This document shows, one piece after another, positions 17,501 through 25,938 of a stretch of DNA of 25,939 bases. A model generated the notes under the pieces. That model was given only the letters and a program-made list of their open reading frames with translations. It was not told where the DNA came from and did no database searches. The position numbers and the translations under genes were made by a program. Position 1 is the stretch's first letter; each line of letters opens with the position of its first letter. Origin of the DNA: Dissophora ornata (lineage: Eukaryota > Mortierellomycota > Mortierellomycetes > Mortierellales > Mortierellaceae); assembly GCA_025201705.1 (NCBI GenBank), contig MU617036.1, forward strand, positions 1 through 25,939, read 5' to 3'.

Positions 17501-20500
17501 CAGGCTGACTACCCTCGCGGAGACATCGATGCAGAAACTAATCGCTCATCAGATTTTATTCGCTATTTGGGCCTTCCATCCGTTCCAATCGAGGAAACTC
17601 AACTGGACAACATTCACAGGCACCCTCACCACGACTTGCACCCGACCATCTCCGAGACCGCAGCTGAGGTCGTTTCTCAGGGATTGGAGGATATCCGATC
17701 ACTTGCTCATTTCCTAGGTGGCATCCATTTGCCGTCGATAAACCCCGATGCGGCATCCACTATCGCGGCTATTGGGATGCAACATGAACCAGCTGCTGAC
17801 CTCCTCAAACCCGGCTCATCGACATTGCCGTTGATCTCAGGAGCGCCAGGCAGCACGAAAGGTACGCTCAAGAAGCCAGAGCATCACCGACATCACCAAC
17901 GTAAGTGTGACTAAACGGCTGGGGTTTGAAAAGAAGGAGAACTCGATTTACGAACGATGATGTTGAGATAAAATGAGCATTGCTTTGTAGTTGCGCCCGA
18001 AACCGTGACGCGATCTGCGCACCCAGATTTTGCCCCAGCTGTCGTTCCAGTTTACGAAGGTAAGATTGCAGACACGCCGGCAGTCCTCCCCCCCCCCTAT
18101 AATTGGAGTCCATAGCCAATGCATATACTGATATCAGCATCTGGCTGCTTAATTTGACTTGCAAAGAATCCGTGACCCAAGTCCTACCAATGCAGTGTAT
18201 GCCCGCCCCGCGTGCAGCGAAGGTCACAGCCCCTGCCAAGAAACTTCAGCAGGAGCAGAAAGAGCCCACAAAGTTCGCTGATCTTTGCGAACACCACCGT
18301 CGCCACATGGATATCCACAGCAACGCGACTACTACCATTGAAGACATCGATGAGGTGCACTACTTCTCTGCAGAGGATTTGATTTCCCATGAAGCCTCAA
18401 GTCATGCTCCGACCACACAACCTCGTGGCGATAGCAATATCGGCAGGGCCATGGAGCGCCAGGACAACCCAGCCCTGTTCTTGTCCCGAAAGTCGGACCT
18501 GCTATCGACAGACAACACGAGCAGGAACAAGGGTTTGCCCATTGCGGCCGCTGCCACCGTTGGCACTGCCATCCCAGTAGTATCTGCTGTAGCTAGTGAT
18601 AACCGTCATCACCATCAGTACAGTAGCAATATTCCAAAGGAGGTCAAGGTCCCAATCGCGCAGCCGCCGAGCACCGCGATGCCTATTTCGGTTTCTTCTA
18701 CAACTGCCCCAAGGGCGGCTAAGATCCCTATCGCGCAGCCTCCTGCTTCTACTCAGCGACAGACAAAATTTACTTCGATCGCAACCCCGTCGAGTATTTT
18801 GGCTGCTACCAGTGCTATTCCTGCTACCAGTGCTATTCCTGCTACCAGTGCTATTCCTGCTGTAAAAAAGATCCCGATCGCCCAGCCTCCTCAGGCGCAA
18901 CAACAATCGACGGCTTTGCCGACATCCAGGGCGGCATTCACTCAGCAGCAGCAACAGCGGCAGCAGCATCCGCTTTACCAGGCACAGAATACGCAGTCAA
19001 CTCGATCGGCTCTGACCACCACGAAGCAGTCTGTTCGTAGTCCAAGTGCAGCTCATTATGCAGCGTCCTTGATGGCCGCAAAAGCTATGGCCGTGAAACC
19101 AGATGAGGTGTTGATCATGGAGAGTGAGCCCAAGGCGACTGTCAATCCCTCAGCAGCTACTCCTACTGTCTCTTCATTTGCAGCACATGATTATCCGCAC
19201 CATATTAATCATGTTAATGACCATCGTCATCATCGCGTTCACCATCAAGAACTTCACGGCGGTGACCACAGGACCGCTATCCATAACATCGCAGAACCAA
19301 CTGCTGCGGCATTGCTGGCTTCCGCCGCGTCGTTCGACTCGGCGGCGAACATGAATGCAGACAAATCTCACAGCAGGTTCATGCCGGTGCATACTGGTGT
19401 TGAACCAGTGCATATTCTTGCTCCCCATCAGCAACAGCAACAACAAAAGGAGATGAAGAGTCGTCATGGTCACGAAATGGCTGCAGCCCCAGCTATGAAG
19501 GAGGAAACAGGCGCGCCCCTAACAAAACCTGCAGGGATTGGCAGGGACAGTAGTATCCAGAAGGAGAAAGAAAAAGAGATGTTCAAGGACAGGGGTGTGC
19601 TTTGGGAGACAGAGATCCCGGAAGACAAGGAAGTGTCAAGTGAGAAGGACATGCCCAGGAAGAAGAGGCCATCGGCTGCCCAGGCGTACGCCGCGTACCA
19701 CACCAACAAACCCACCCACTTGGCGGATAACCGTGGTCAGGTCACTCAGGATCCGTCTGCCAACATAAAGGCCACCAATCCATTGCCCGCTCCTCCGACG
19801 TCACGCGAGCCGGAAAATGTCGCGCAACAACTCGGGATTGCAGCGAAGAGTCAGGATATGAAAGCATCTTCCTCGCCAACCACTGCACCCACCGCGACAC
19901 AATCCTCAGCTGCAGCGACAACGTCGCTGGCTGCGCCCAAGGTGCAAGAGCATGCTTCGATTCGTCCTCCTTTAATGGCTGCTGAAATCAGTAGAGCAGC
20001 CGCAACTAATGTGCCAGGTCCCTGTCCTCCCAAGATGGTTGACTCTACTCGCGCAGCTGCAACAGCAACTATGCTTGAGCCCCGTCCTTCCGCCAAAGAT
20101 GGCTCTACTGATGTAGCTACTGCATATTATGTGCCAGGTCCCTGTCCTCCAAAGGTGGCTGACTATACGCGTTCAGCTGTTGCAACCACTGTGCCTGAGC
20201 CTCGTGCTCCTACTATGGCAGACTCTACTCGTACAGCTGCTACTACTACTGTACCCAGGACTCGTCCTCCTGACGCGGCGGCTGATACTACTAGTGCAGA
20301 TGTCGTACTTCCTGTGCCTGGTCCTTGCCCTCCCGCCAAGGCTATTGTTATTCCTAATACTGCAGCGACTGCAGCTCCAGTCCTCGCCGCGTCTGCAACT
20401 GGTGCACGTGATGAGACTAAGGAGACGGCCAGCGCTACGCAACAAGATCGTCGTTATGGCCATGAGCGCGAGCACCGTCAGGCGGCGGCGACCCAGATGC

Positions 20501-20964
20501 AATCTTCCTCTACTCCGTACCCAACCTCCACTACCACCTCCAACACGACCCAAGCACGTCAGCAGTACCCAAATATCCAAACCTCCACCGTCACCTCTGC
20601 TGTTCCCCCTTCTGCTGCTTCCATCGCTACCATCCCCACCACTTCCTCCACTACGCCGTCATCTGCAGTGATCCCCGAGGGCTACCAAGGTCCAACACCA
20701 ACAGTCCACGAAAGCGAACACCTTCTCTGGGTTAAGAAGGCCTGCACGACCCAAGAATACAACGACGCCGATGACGTCGACGACAAGGTTACAGAGCAAG
20801 GAAGCAAGGATTTGGAGGATTCTGAATATCAAGATGATCACGACATTACGCTGTGGCAGCGTCTGAAGCGCGGCCACCGAGGTTCACAGGTGCAACAGGC
20901 CCAAGCGCAGCAGCTGCCACAACAACTGCAGGAAAATGTCGGCTTTAGTCGTCCTGCTCAATGA
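14520..20964 (+). CDS. Giant repeat-rich disordered protein (1964 aa), unknown family
   Basis: Six exons joined in phase: 14520-14829, 15000-15276, 15380-15550, 15631-17900, 17991-18059, 18167-20964. The start has a strong gccgccATG context. I do not recognise the family. The N-terminus is Asn/Lys/Gln-rich; an early ordered-looking stretch is HVKVGLGRPSLTIFNSMGGG in exon 2. The bulk is Ala/Ser/Thr/Pro-rich with His and Gln runs. Paired motifs appear at residues 679-691 and 941-957 (IRS..G-x-IH-x-P-x-I) and at 740-763 and 863-886 (LK-x-PK...PEEQA-x-YPRGD-x-D, 16 of 24 identical). Later come three copies of K-(I/V)-PIAQPP, three exact ATSAIP units, and about six degenerate 20-residue units containing VPGPCPP (from about 1642). 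A basic stretch KRMSKRERKYVKKQEATKR (exon 4) could be a nuclear signal. No transmembrane helix or signal peptide is evident. A scaffold role is possible but not shown. Confidence 0.75.
17090..17530 (+). repeat. Two-copy 24-residue coding repeat (PEEQA-x-YPRGD motif)
   Basis: Copies at 17090-17161 and 17459-17530 within exon 4 of the 1964-aa protein gene share the pattern LK-x-PK-x4-L-x-PEEQA-x-YPRGD-x-D. They are more conserved than their surroundings, which suggests constraint on a short linear motif rather than a recent DNA duplication. Confidence 0.8.
18646..18891 (+). repeat. Three K(I/V)PIAQPP coding repeats
   Basis: Octapeptides encoded at 18646-18669, 18721-18744 and 18868-18891, in the last exon of the 1964-aa protein gene. 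Proline-rich and probably a repeated docking-type motif. Confidence 0.8.
18805..18858 (+). repeat. 18-bp tandem repeat, three perfect copies
   Basis: The unit gctaccagtgctattcct is present three times in a row and encodes (ATSAIP)3. Perfect identity implies recent expansion. Confidence 0.9.
19993..20343 (+). repeat. Degenerate ~60-bp coding minisatellite (VPGPCPP units)
   Basis: About six units of roughly 20 residues, each starting with a short Arg/Ala/Thr-rich part and then VPGPCPPK or a variant (LEPRPSAK, VPEPRAPT, VPRTRPPD), followed by an Asp/Ser/Thr turn. Units have diverged, so the array is old. Confidence 0.75.
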
Positions 20965-21308
20965 GGAAAAAAAAAGTCTACTGCATCGAAAATCTAGCCG
21001 ATGCAGAGAAAAATATTTTTTTTGTTTATTAAAAAACATCCGTACCTCCATTCGCCACAATGCACAAACAGCATAGAAAAAAAAAATATCCCGACACCCT
21101 AATGTTACTGCTGCAGGGTAAAAGGAGAGCTGGGAACTCAGACCTTCAAAGTATCACATGTACTCCTTTGGCACACTTTGTCTGTTGATATTTCTGCTAC
21201 TTGCTATGTGTTGATTTATAGGCGCTATTATGCTATTGTGCTATTGTGCTACTGAGGCGGTACAATGAGTGTGTCCTAGTTGTGGAGGCAAAGGGAATTG
21301 TAACGCCT
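20965..21308. other. Convergent 3' intergenic region
   Basis: It lies between the stop codons of the 1964-aa gene (plus) and the F-box gene (minus). It is A/T-rich near 20966-21090 with TTTATT/ATTAAA-like poly(A) elements, and has a short 8-bp-unit repeat (gctattgt) around 21223-21251. No gene is seen. Confidence 0.6.
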
Positions 21309-23027
21309 TCATGTGACAGGCACCTTGGCCATCATCTGCACCGCCATGGTGACCTGATCCTGCCGGATTTCATCCGCAATGCCGACCATATTGTCTGTTC
21401 CTTTAATCCGAGTCTGAGCATGGGTCTGGGCCTGCGAGGCTTCGGTTGAGTTGAGCTCGTTGATCTTCATTTCCACCGGTTCTTGCTTCGTAGCCTGAGT
21501 GAGCACCTCGATCTTGATTTGAGTCTGCTCCTCCTCAGTCTGCGCTTGCGTCTGTTCCACTGTCATGACCTGCGTCTGTTCCACTGTCATGACCTGCGTC
21601 TGTTCCACTGTCATGACCTGCGTCTGTTCCACTGTCATGACCTGCGTCTGTCCCTGGTCTCCCTCCGTGATCTGCTCCAGATGTGCCCCGTCATCTTGGT
21701 TATTCTTCCTCTTGACATGTGCGGGCACCCGGGTCCAGAATCCTTTGTCTCTCTCCTTGCAGGCCACGCTCCGCTTCTTGACGATCGATTTCGAGGACGC
21801 GTCAACGCCAACCCATCCGCCATGAACGTTCAAAGCGCGTTCTAGGACATCATGCCGATAATACAGTCGCATCGGGAAGGCGTTTCGGTAATGTGGATTC
21901 CGACGCTGTTGATAAAGCAGTCCAAGCAGATCAGCATCACTGAGATGGTATGTGCAACAGGCATCCGTCTTCGTGATCCTTTCCTTCTGCTGCCTGTACG
22001 TGTCCTTGATCTCCAGAGTCTCCGGAAGGCGGTTGTAGTACTCCAGTCGGCAGGCGTGGCACATCAGCCAGATGGATTCGCCATCGTCGGCATTGGCGAC
22101 TGGAAGCGGGATATTCGAGGCTCTGCCCTTGCCTGTGCTGTAAGAGTAACACTGGTCGCAGATCCAGCAAGACCGGGAACAGACAAGGGCCATGTAGGAT
22201 CGATACTTGATCTTGGGCTCTCCAAGCGCCTTGTTGGTTTGACAAATGGTCTTCCAAACTGGGTAATTGCGTGATCCATCGAGCCAGGCCATAGAGACCA
22301 TCGAAATCCTTGCGACCTGCGACAATGGCAGAAATGAAAGGATCTGATGCCACACCTCTGTTGGGAACATAAGGCAGGGGTCAGTGCGGTTGGTCGGTGG
22401 AGGGGTTGTTGTCAGGGCCATCTCTTGTGTCTCTCTGTCCATCTTGGCGTCATTCTTCTGGTTCGCCTTGCGAGTGCGCTTGGACTTGACCGCGCTGGCT
22501 GTGACAGCATTTTCGACCTGCTCCGCCTTACGCTTCTTGCCAAGTGACACAGCCGTCGACTGTTCAATCTCCGTTTCAGCCTCAGCCTTCACTTCCCTCG
22601 TTTCCTTCGCTTTCTTGGGCCGCGCCTGAGCGTTTGCTTTCTCTGCCTTTCTGTCTTGGGTCTCAGAATTTGCATTTCTACCCTTCGTGCCCTGAGATCT
22701 AACATTCGCCTTCCGCGTCTTCTTGCCTGTCGCGACAGTGCTGCTGTCAACGCTCTTCGCATATTCCTCAGTCGTGATCTCGGCGGCCTTCAGTCCCTTT
22801 CGGCTGCGTGACGGCTTTTGTGGGGTCTCAAGGCGAAGGTCCTGATGCTGTTGTTCTGGAACGGTGGGAGTGGTTGCCTGTTTCCTCTGTTTCTGCTTCG
22901 TCTGGCCCTGCGCCTTGGAGGTCGCATCTGCAATAGATGTGCGTATTGCGGGCATGGCCTCCACGATGGTGGCAGCGGCGACAGCCTTCCCGACAAGTCG
23001 AGAGGATCTCCTGATACCGGTTGTCAT
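21309..23027 (-). CDS. F-box protein with XPA-like C-terminal region and octapeptide repeats
   Basis: A single-exon 572-aa protein. F-box proteins recruit targets to SCF (Skp1-Cullin) ubiquitin ligases. Residues 1-210 are basic and low-complexity, with RRSSRL at the N-terminus and KKRK-type nuclear signals. The F-box spans about 220-262 (FPTEVWHQILSFLPLSQVAR... and VWKTICQ). After it come cysteines in two CxxC pairs (C290/C293 and C323/C326, plus C283/C287), arranged like a four-cysteine zinc finger. HLSDADLLGLL (361-371) and NPHYRNAFPMRLYY (377-390) then resemble the XPA C-terminal domain pattern (NPH...M-LY...V...AL..G). Residues 461-492 are four exact TQVMTVEQ repeats, and the remainder is Gln/Thr-rich. 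The name is secure for the F-box; the XPA resemblance is inferred from memory of the family pattern. The gene converges on the 1964-aa gene. Confidence 0.85.
   Translation of the reverse strand: MTTGIRRSSRLVGKAVAAATIVEAMPAIRTSIADATSKAQGQTKQKQRKQATTPTVPEQQHQDLRLETPQKPSRSRKGLKAAEITTEEYAKSVDSSTVATGKKTRKANVRSQGTKGRNANSETQDRKAEKANAQARPKKAKETREVKAEAETEIEQSTAVSLGKKRKAEQVENAVTASAVKSKRTRKANQKNDAKMDRETQEMALTTTPPPTNRTDPCLMFPTEVWHQILSFLPLSQVARISMVSMAWLDGSRNYPVWKTICQTNKALGEPKIKYRSYMALVCSRSCWICDQCYSYSTGKGRASNIPLPVANADDGESIWLMCHACRLEYYNRLPETLEIKDTYRQQKERITKTDACCTYHLSDADLLGLLYQQRRNPHYRNAFPMRLYYRHDVLERALNVHGGWVGVDASSKSIVKKRSVACKERDKGFWTRVPAHVKRKNNQDDGAHLEQITEGDQGQTQVMTVEQTQVMTVEQTQVMTVEQTQVMTVEQTQAQTEEEQTQIKIEVLTQATKQEPVEMKINELNSTEASQAQTHAQTRIKGTDNMVGIADEIRQDQVTMAVQMMAKVPVT
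21547..21650. repeat. 24-bp perfect tandem repeat, four copies plus a partial
   Basis: Copies occupy 21547-21570, 21571-21594, 21595-21618 and 21619-21642, followed by an 8-bp partial copy. The unit length is a multiple of three, and on the minus strand it encodes TQVMTVEQ in the F-box protein. Copy identity is complete, so this is a likely variable-number repeat. Confidence 0.95.
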
Positions 23028-24660
23028 GGGGCTCTCGTGTTGTTGAGTGTCGAGAGTGTAGTGGGTCGTAACGTGAATAAGCTTTTGTTATCCTGGTGAT
23101 TTGAAAATAGTTGTTCGGCGTTTTTGGTTAGCACTTCCCAGTGTTGTGAATGTTGGAGTGGGCTGCGTTGGAGTTCGGGTTGCAGGTATTGGTCGTACTG
23201 GAGGGACGATTGCTGGAGGCGACAAGAAGGACGAAAGAGTTGATCAATCTTTGAGGGGCAAAGTCGCAGGTGATGCATAATTTCAATTTCGACCTCACGT
23301 GATTTCCCAACAGACTGTGGTCAGTGTGGTGTCGACACCCGAAACGCTGTTGAAGTAATCGAGAGTGAAGAGGAAACAGTGAAAAGCAAGGGAAGTGTGT
23401 GTGAGAGCAACTGCATGCTGGAAGCCAAGATAGGAACCATTTGACAACTAAGGATGACAAGGAATCCCATATGCTGTCATCATGCTTTTCCATAATCATT
23501 ATCGGTAGTTTACGGTCCTATTTCTTCTGCCGTTTGTTTTTGCTTCCTTCCCTTTGAAAGCTCACTCCTCCCATTTCATGTTCTCAGTAGTATTTCCGCG
23601 ATCATCGTCATCGCTTGGCATGCCCTATGAACGATCCCTTTCATTTTTATGTTGTTAGTTCCGCTAGATAGCTAATGGCCCTCGACTTCTCTCCTACTCA
23701 GTTCAACTTGGCCTATCGGTCCCAACCAGTTACTCTCGCTCTGACTGTCTCCATCAGTTCCTCGGTCTTTCCAATGGTTAGACTGCTCAATAATGCCAAC
23801 AATAGGAGGAAGAAAGAGGGAGGGCGACTAAACAACAGTAGAGAGGAAGTCCGCGAGTACTCGAACTTCAAATCTCATCGATCCCTTGGAACGTAAGAGA
23901 CAATTGCTACTTTTGCTGGAGGTAGACTGCAGTGTAAAGAAATCCAAAACACCACCTCCCTTAGTGGCAATTGTTGCGGTTCTCTTTTTTACAACGTCCA
24001 AACACGCTAATTTGAAACGAGGATCATAGATCAGACTACGAGACTACGAAGCACGTTCAGAAAAGTAATAAACAATGCAAAGACGCGAGCGCGCTTCGTA
24101 CCTGCAGAATTAACTCCAAGTCATTTACTATTGATCAAGTCACCTGACAGGCGCGTTCTTCTATGTTGGTGGCAACTCTGGCTAAACTTCATATAAAAAA
24201 CGCGTTCATCGCGTCCATCAAACTCCATCAAATACTCTGCAAATCGGAATCGGATTTATTACAATGGATGAAGCTCAGTTTGGATGATGATGTACAATGT
24301 CGAATATGGAAGACCATGGAAGGATCGGGAAGGTCGGGTCGAGGTCCAAGGTCAAAAAGTAAACAATACCTGACGCGTCCTGATGAAAAAAAGATTTTCC
24401 ATTTTGATTTGAAAATCAAAAAGCTGAAAAAAAAGTAATCATAACACGCGTCGAAGTAAAAAAAAAATATTCGCAAAAAAAAAGTCGGGGGGTGTGTAGG
24501 TCCGGGTCCGCGTCGTCCATTTTTTTTTTTTTTTTTGGGTTGCTGTCGCGTCGAGTCAAGCCCCATGATTTTCCGCCAGGTGTGGTGCAGGGTTGTTATC
24601 GCAAATGACTCTTCCGCGTCCTTCTCTTCCTGCGGGACATTTCCGTTTCCGTAAGATTCT
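23028..24660. other. 1.6-kb region without a convincing gene
   Basis: It runs from the F-box start codon to the H2B stop codon. It holds the F-box promoter and leader (with a TCACGTGA at 23295-23302), the H2B 3' flank, a 16-18 nt T-run near 24519-24537, and a plus-strand TATAAAA near 24192. Short open frames (for example 23675-23896 and 24163-24438, plus) have no recognisable protein character. A minus-strand AATAAA (plus TTTATT near 24255) is far from H2B. Confidence 0.5.
23295..23302. promoter_or_regulatory. TCACGTGA palindromic E-box upstream of the F-box gene
   Basis: Second occurrence of the 8-bp palindrome, about 270 bp upstream of the F-box ATG; a plausible bHLH site by sequence only. 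Confidence 0.3.
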
Positions 24661-25062
24661 TTACTTGGACGAGGTGTACTTGGTGACAGCCTTGGTGCCT
24701 TCGGAGACGGCGTGCTTGGCAAGCTCACCAGGGAGGATAAGGCGGACGGCGGTCTGGATCTCGCGGGAGGAGATAGTCGAGCGCTTGTTGTAGGAGGCGA
24801 GCTTAGAGGCCTCGCCAGCGATGCGCTCAAAGATATCGTTCACGAACGAGTTGAGGATCGACATGGCCTTGTTTGAGATACCGGTGTCAGGGTGGACCTG
24901 CTTGAGGACCTTGTAGATATACGATGAGTAGGTCTCGGAACGGGTCTTCTTACGGCCCTTGCCACCCTCAGCCTTGCCCTTGCGTTCCTTCTTTTCGGCG
25001 GTAGACTTGGCAGGAGCCTTGCCAGCGGTGGCGGGAGCCTTCTCAGCGACCTTGGGAGCCAT
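24661..25062 (-). CDS. Histone H2B, intronless
   Basis: A 133-aa core histone that pairs with H2A in the nucleosome. The N-terminal tail is Lys/Ala-rich ([19 protein letters not shown]), followed by [20 protein letters not shown], the histone-fold core with [20 protein letters not shown], and the C-terminal [19 protein letters not shown]. The lysine in AVTKYTSSK corresponds to the monoubiquitylated lysine of yeast K123. Length is normal for fungal H2B. The open frame extends upstream, but the ATG at 25062 begins the canonical tail and has context acaATGG. No divergent H2A is present: the neighbour is the Fanzor-like gene on the same strand, so the common H2A-H2B head-to-head arrangement is absent here. 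Confidence 0.98.
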   Translation of the reverse strand: MAPKVAEKAPATAGKAPAKSTAEKKERKGKAEGGKGRKKTRSETYSSYIYKVLKQVHPDTGISNKAMSILNSFVNDIFERIAGEASKLASYNKRSTISSREIQTAVRLILPGELAKHAVSEGTKAVTKYTSSK

Positions 25063-25180
25063 TGTATAGTTGGATGTGTTGAAAAGGGTTGAGGATGGGA
25101 ATGAGGGGTGGGAGTGGTGGGAGTGGTGGTCTTGGTGTGGTGCAGAAGGGATGAAGTGAGGTTGAGGAGTGAGAGAGATT

Positions 25181-25188
25181 TTTAAATA
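25181..25188 (-). promoter_or_regulatory. TATA-like element of the H2B gene
   Basis: Minus strand reads TATTTAAA about 120 bp upstream of the H2B ATG, the expected location for a histone TATA box. A short CCACTCCC-type repeat (25107-25128) lies in the presumed leader. Confidence 0.5.
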
Positions 25189-25223
25189 TGTAGTGCCTGA
25201 AAACAGCACAATTCTTGCCATAA

Positions 25224-25267
25224 TTACGTCACCGAACGTCGCTAAACGTACAGTGACGAATTCGTCA
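25224..25267. promoter_or_regulatory. CRE/TGACG-like cluster upstream of H2B
   Basis: TTACGTCAC at 25224-25232 and the perfect 14-bp palindrome TGACGAATTCGTCA at 25254-25267 lie 36-80 bp upstream of the TATA-like element. TGACG half sites are bound by bZIP (ATF/CREB) factors. It may be the H2B upstream activator, and it also lies in the 3' flank of the Fanzor-like gene. Confidence 0.45.
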
Positions 25268-25339
25268 AGAGCGCTGTCTCTGAAGGAAATAGTGTGTTTG
25301 CGACACACAAAGATGGGGGGTGGGGAAAGGCCTAGTCTA

Positions 25340-25938
25340 CTAATCTGCTATGAATGAATCTACATGCACTCGCTTGGGGATACGAGTTTCCGTCTCTGTC
25401 ATGGGAGCTGTTCGCTTTCGTCCGCCAGCTAGTCCTTGTTCCATCGTGGCAACCCTCTCTGTATGCGAGTTTGAAGCCTGCATCCAGGGGTAATTCCCTT
25501 TGGCATCCACCGGCTGGAGATATTTCGGTCGCTGCTGGTGAAGCAGATGGCCGCGAACGACGTTGCAGATATTATGTCCAGCCATAACGTCGCGATGCAT
25601 GTATGTCTTGCACTTCTTGCAATACAGTCTGCGGATCTCGACCTGCCCGACAAACTCTTCGCATGTTGGGCACTTTTTCGACGTGTAATACTCGTTCACT
25701 CCCACGACAATGTAGCCAAGCGCTCTTGCCTGTATAATCGTAAAGGAAGCTGGGCTGCATTAGCGTTGTCTAAAAAGAAGGAATAGAAGGAATAAAGCAA
25801 TACTTGAAGACTTCATACTCTCACCTTTTGAACGAAGTATGACTGAAAGGATTCATGCAGCGAAGAAAGCCTGCTCTTCGAAGAAAACTGTCCAAGGCCA
25901 ATCCCAATGACAACCTTGTTGGCTTCATCCCTCTTTCT
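25340..25938 (-). CDS. Fanzor/TnpB-type RNA-guided nuclease homologue, C-terminal part (5' end outside window)
   Basis: Two exons are visible: 25938-25825 (38 codons, entering from the right edge) and 25729-25340 (129 codons plus TAG), joined in phase 0 with donor AAG|GTGAGA and acceptor ATACAG. The visible 167 residues match the RuvC/zinc-ribbon end of the OrfB/TnpB superfamily: [12 protein letters not shown], a helix, [21 protein letters not shown], the second zinc pair YCKKC, then [14 protein letters not shown], which corresponds to the RuvC-III D-R-D-x-x-A-x-x-N motif. Eukaryotic members of this superfamily are Fanzor proteins, guided by an omega RNA to cut [20 protein letters not shown] segment and a basic, nuclear-signal-like tail ([16 protein letters not shown]) follow. 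The presence of an intron fits a nuclear fungal copy. Whether the whole nuclease is intact cannot be judged, since the N-terminal domain and RuvC-I lie outside. Confidence 0.85.

Larger units (their letters stand above)
25063..25339 (-). other. Fanzor 3' flank / H2B promoter interval
   Basis: These 277 bp must contain both the 3' end of the Fanzor-like transcript and the H2B promoter and leader. In characterised TnpB and Fanzor loci the guide (omega) RNA is transcribed from the 3' end of the gene through the element end, so any such RNA would begin near or inside this interval. I cannot identify its boundaries or terminal repeats by eye. Confidence 0.35.

Noticed and set aside
21547..21650. 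CRISPR-like array
   Set aside because: Units are contiguous with no spacers, lie in frame within a coding region, and the organism is eukaryotic. It is a tandem repeat.
23128..23499. 123-codon minus-strand ORF upstream of the F-box gene
   Set aside because: Probably the 5' leader/promoter of the F-box gene; no domain or compositional support.
23675..23896. 73-codon plus-strand ORF
   Set aside because: Starts at an ATG but has no recognisable motifs, no upstream promoter signal, and composition like surrounding non-coding DNA.
24450..24660. Animal-type histone 3' stem-loop after H2B
   Set aside because: No 6-bp stem with a four-base loop of that type is visible; fungal histone mRNAs are polyadenylated.
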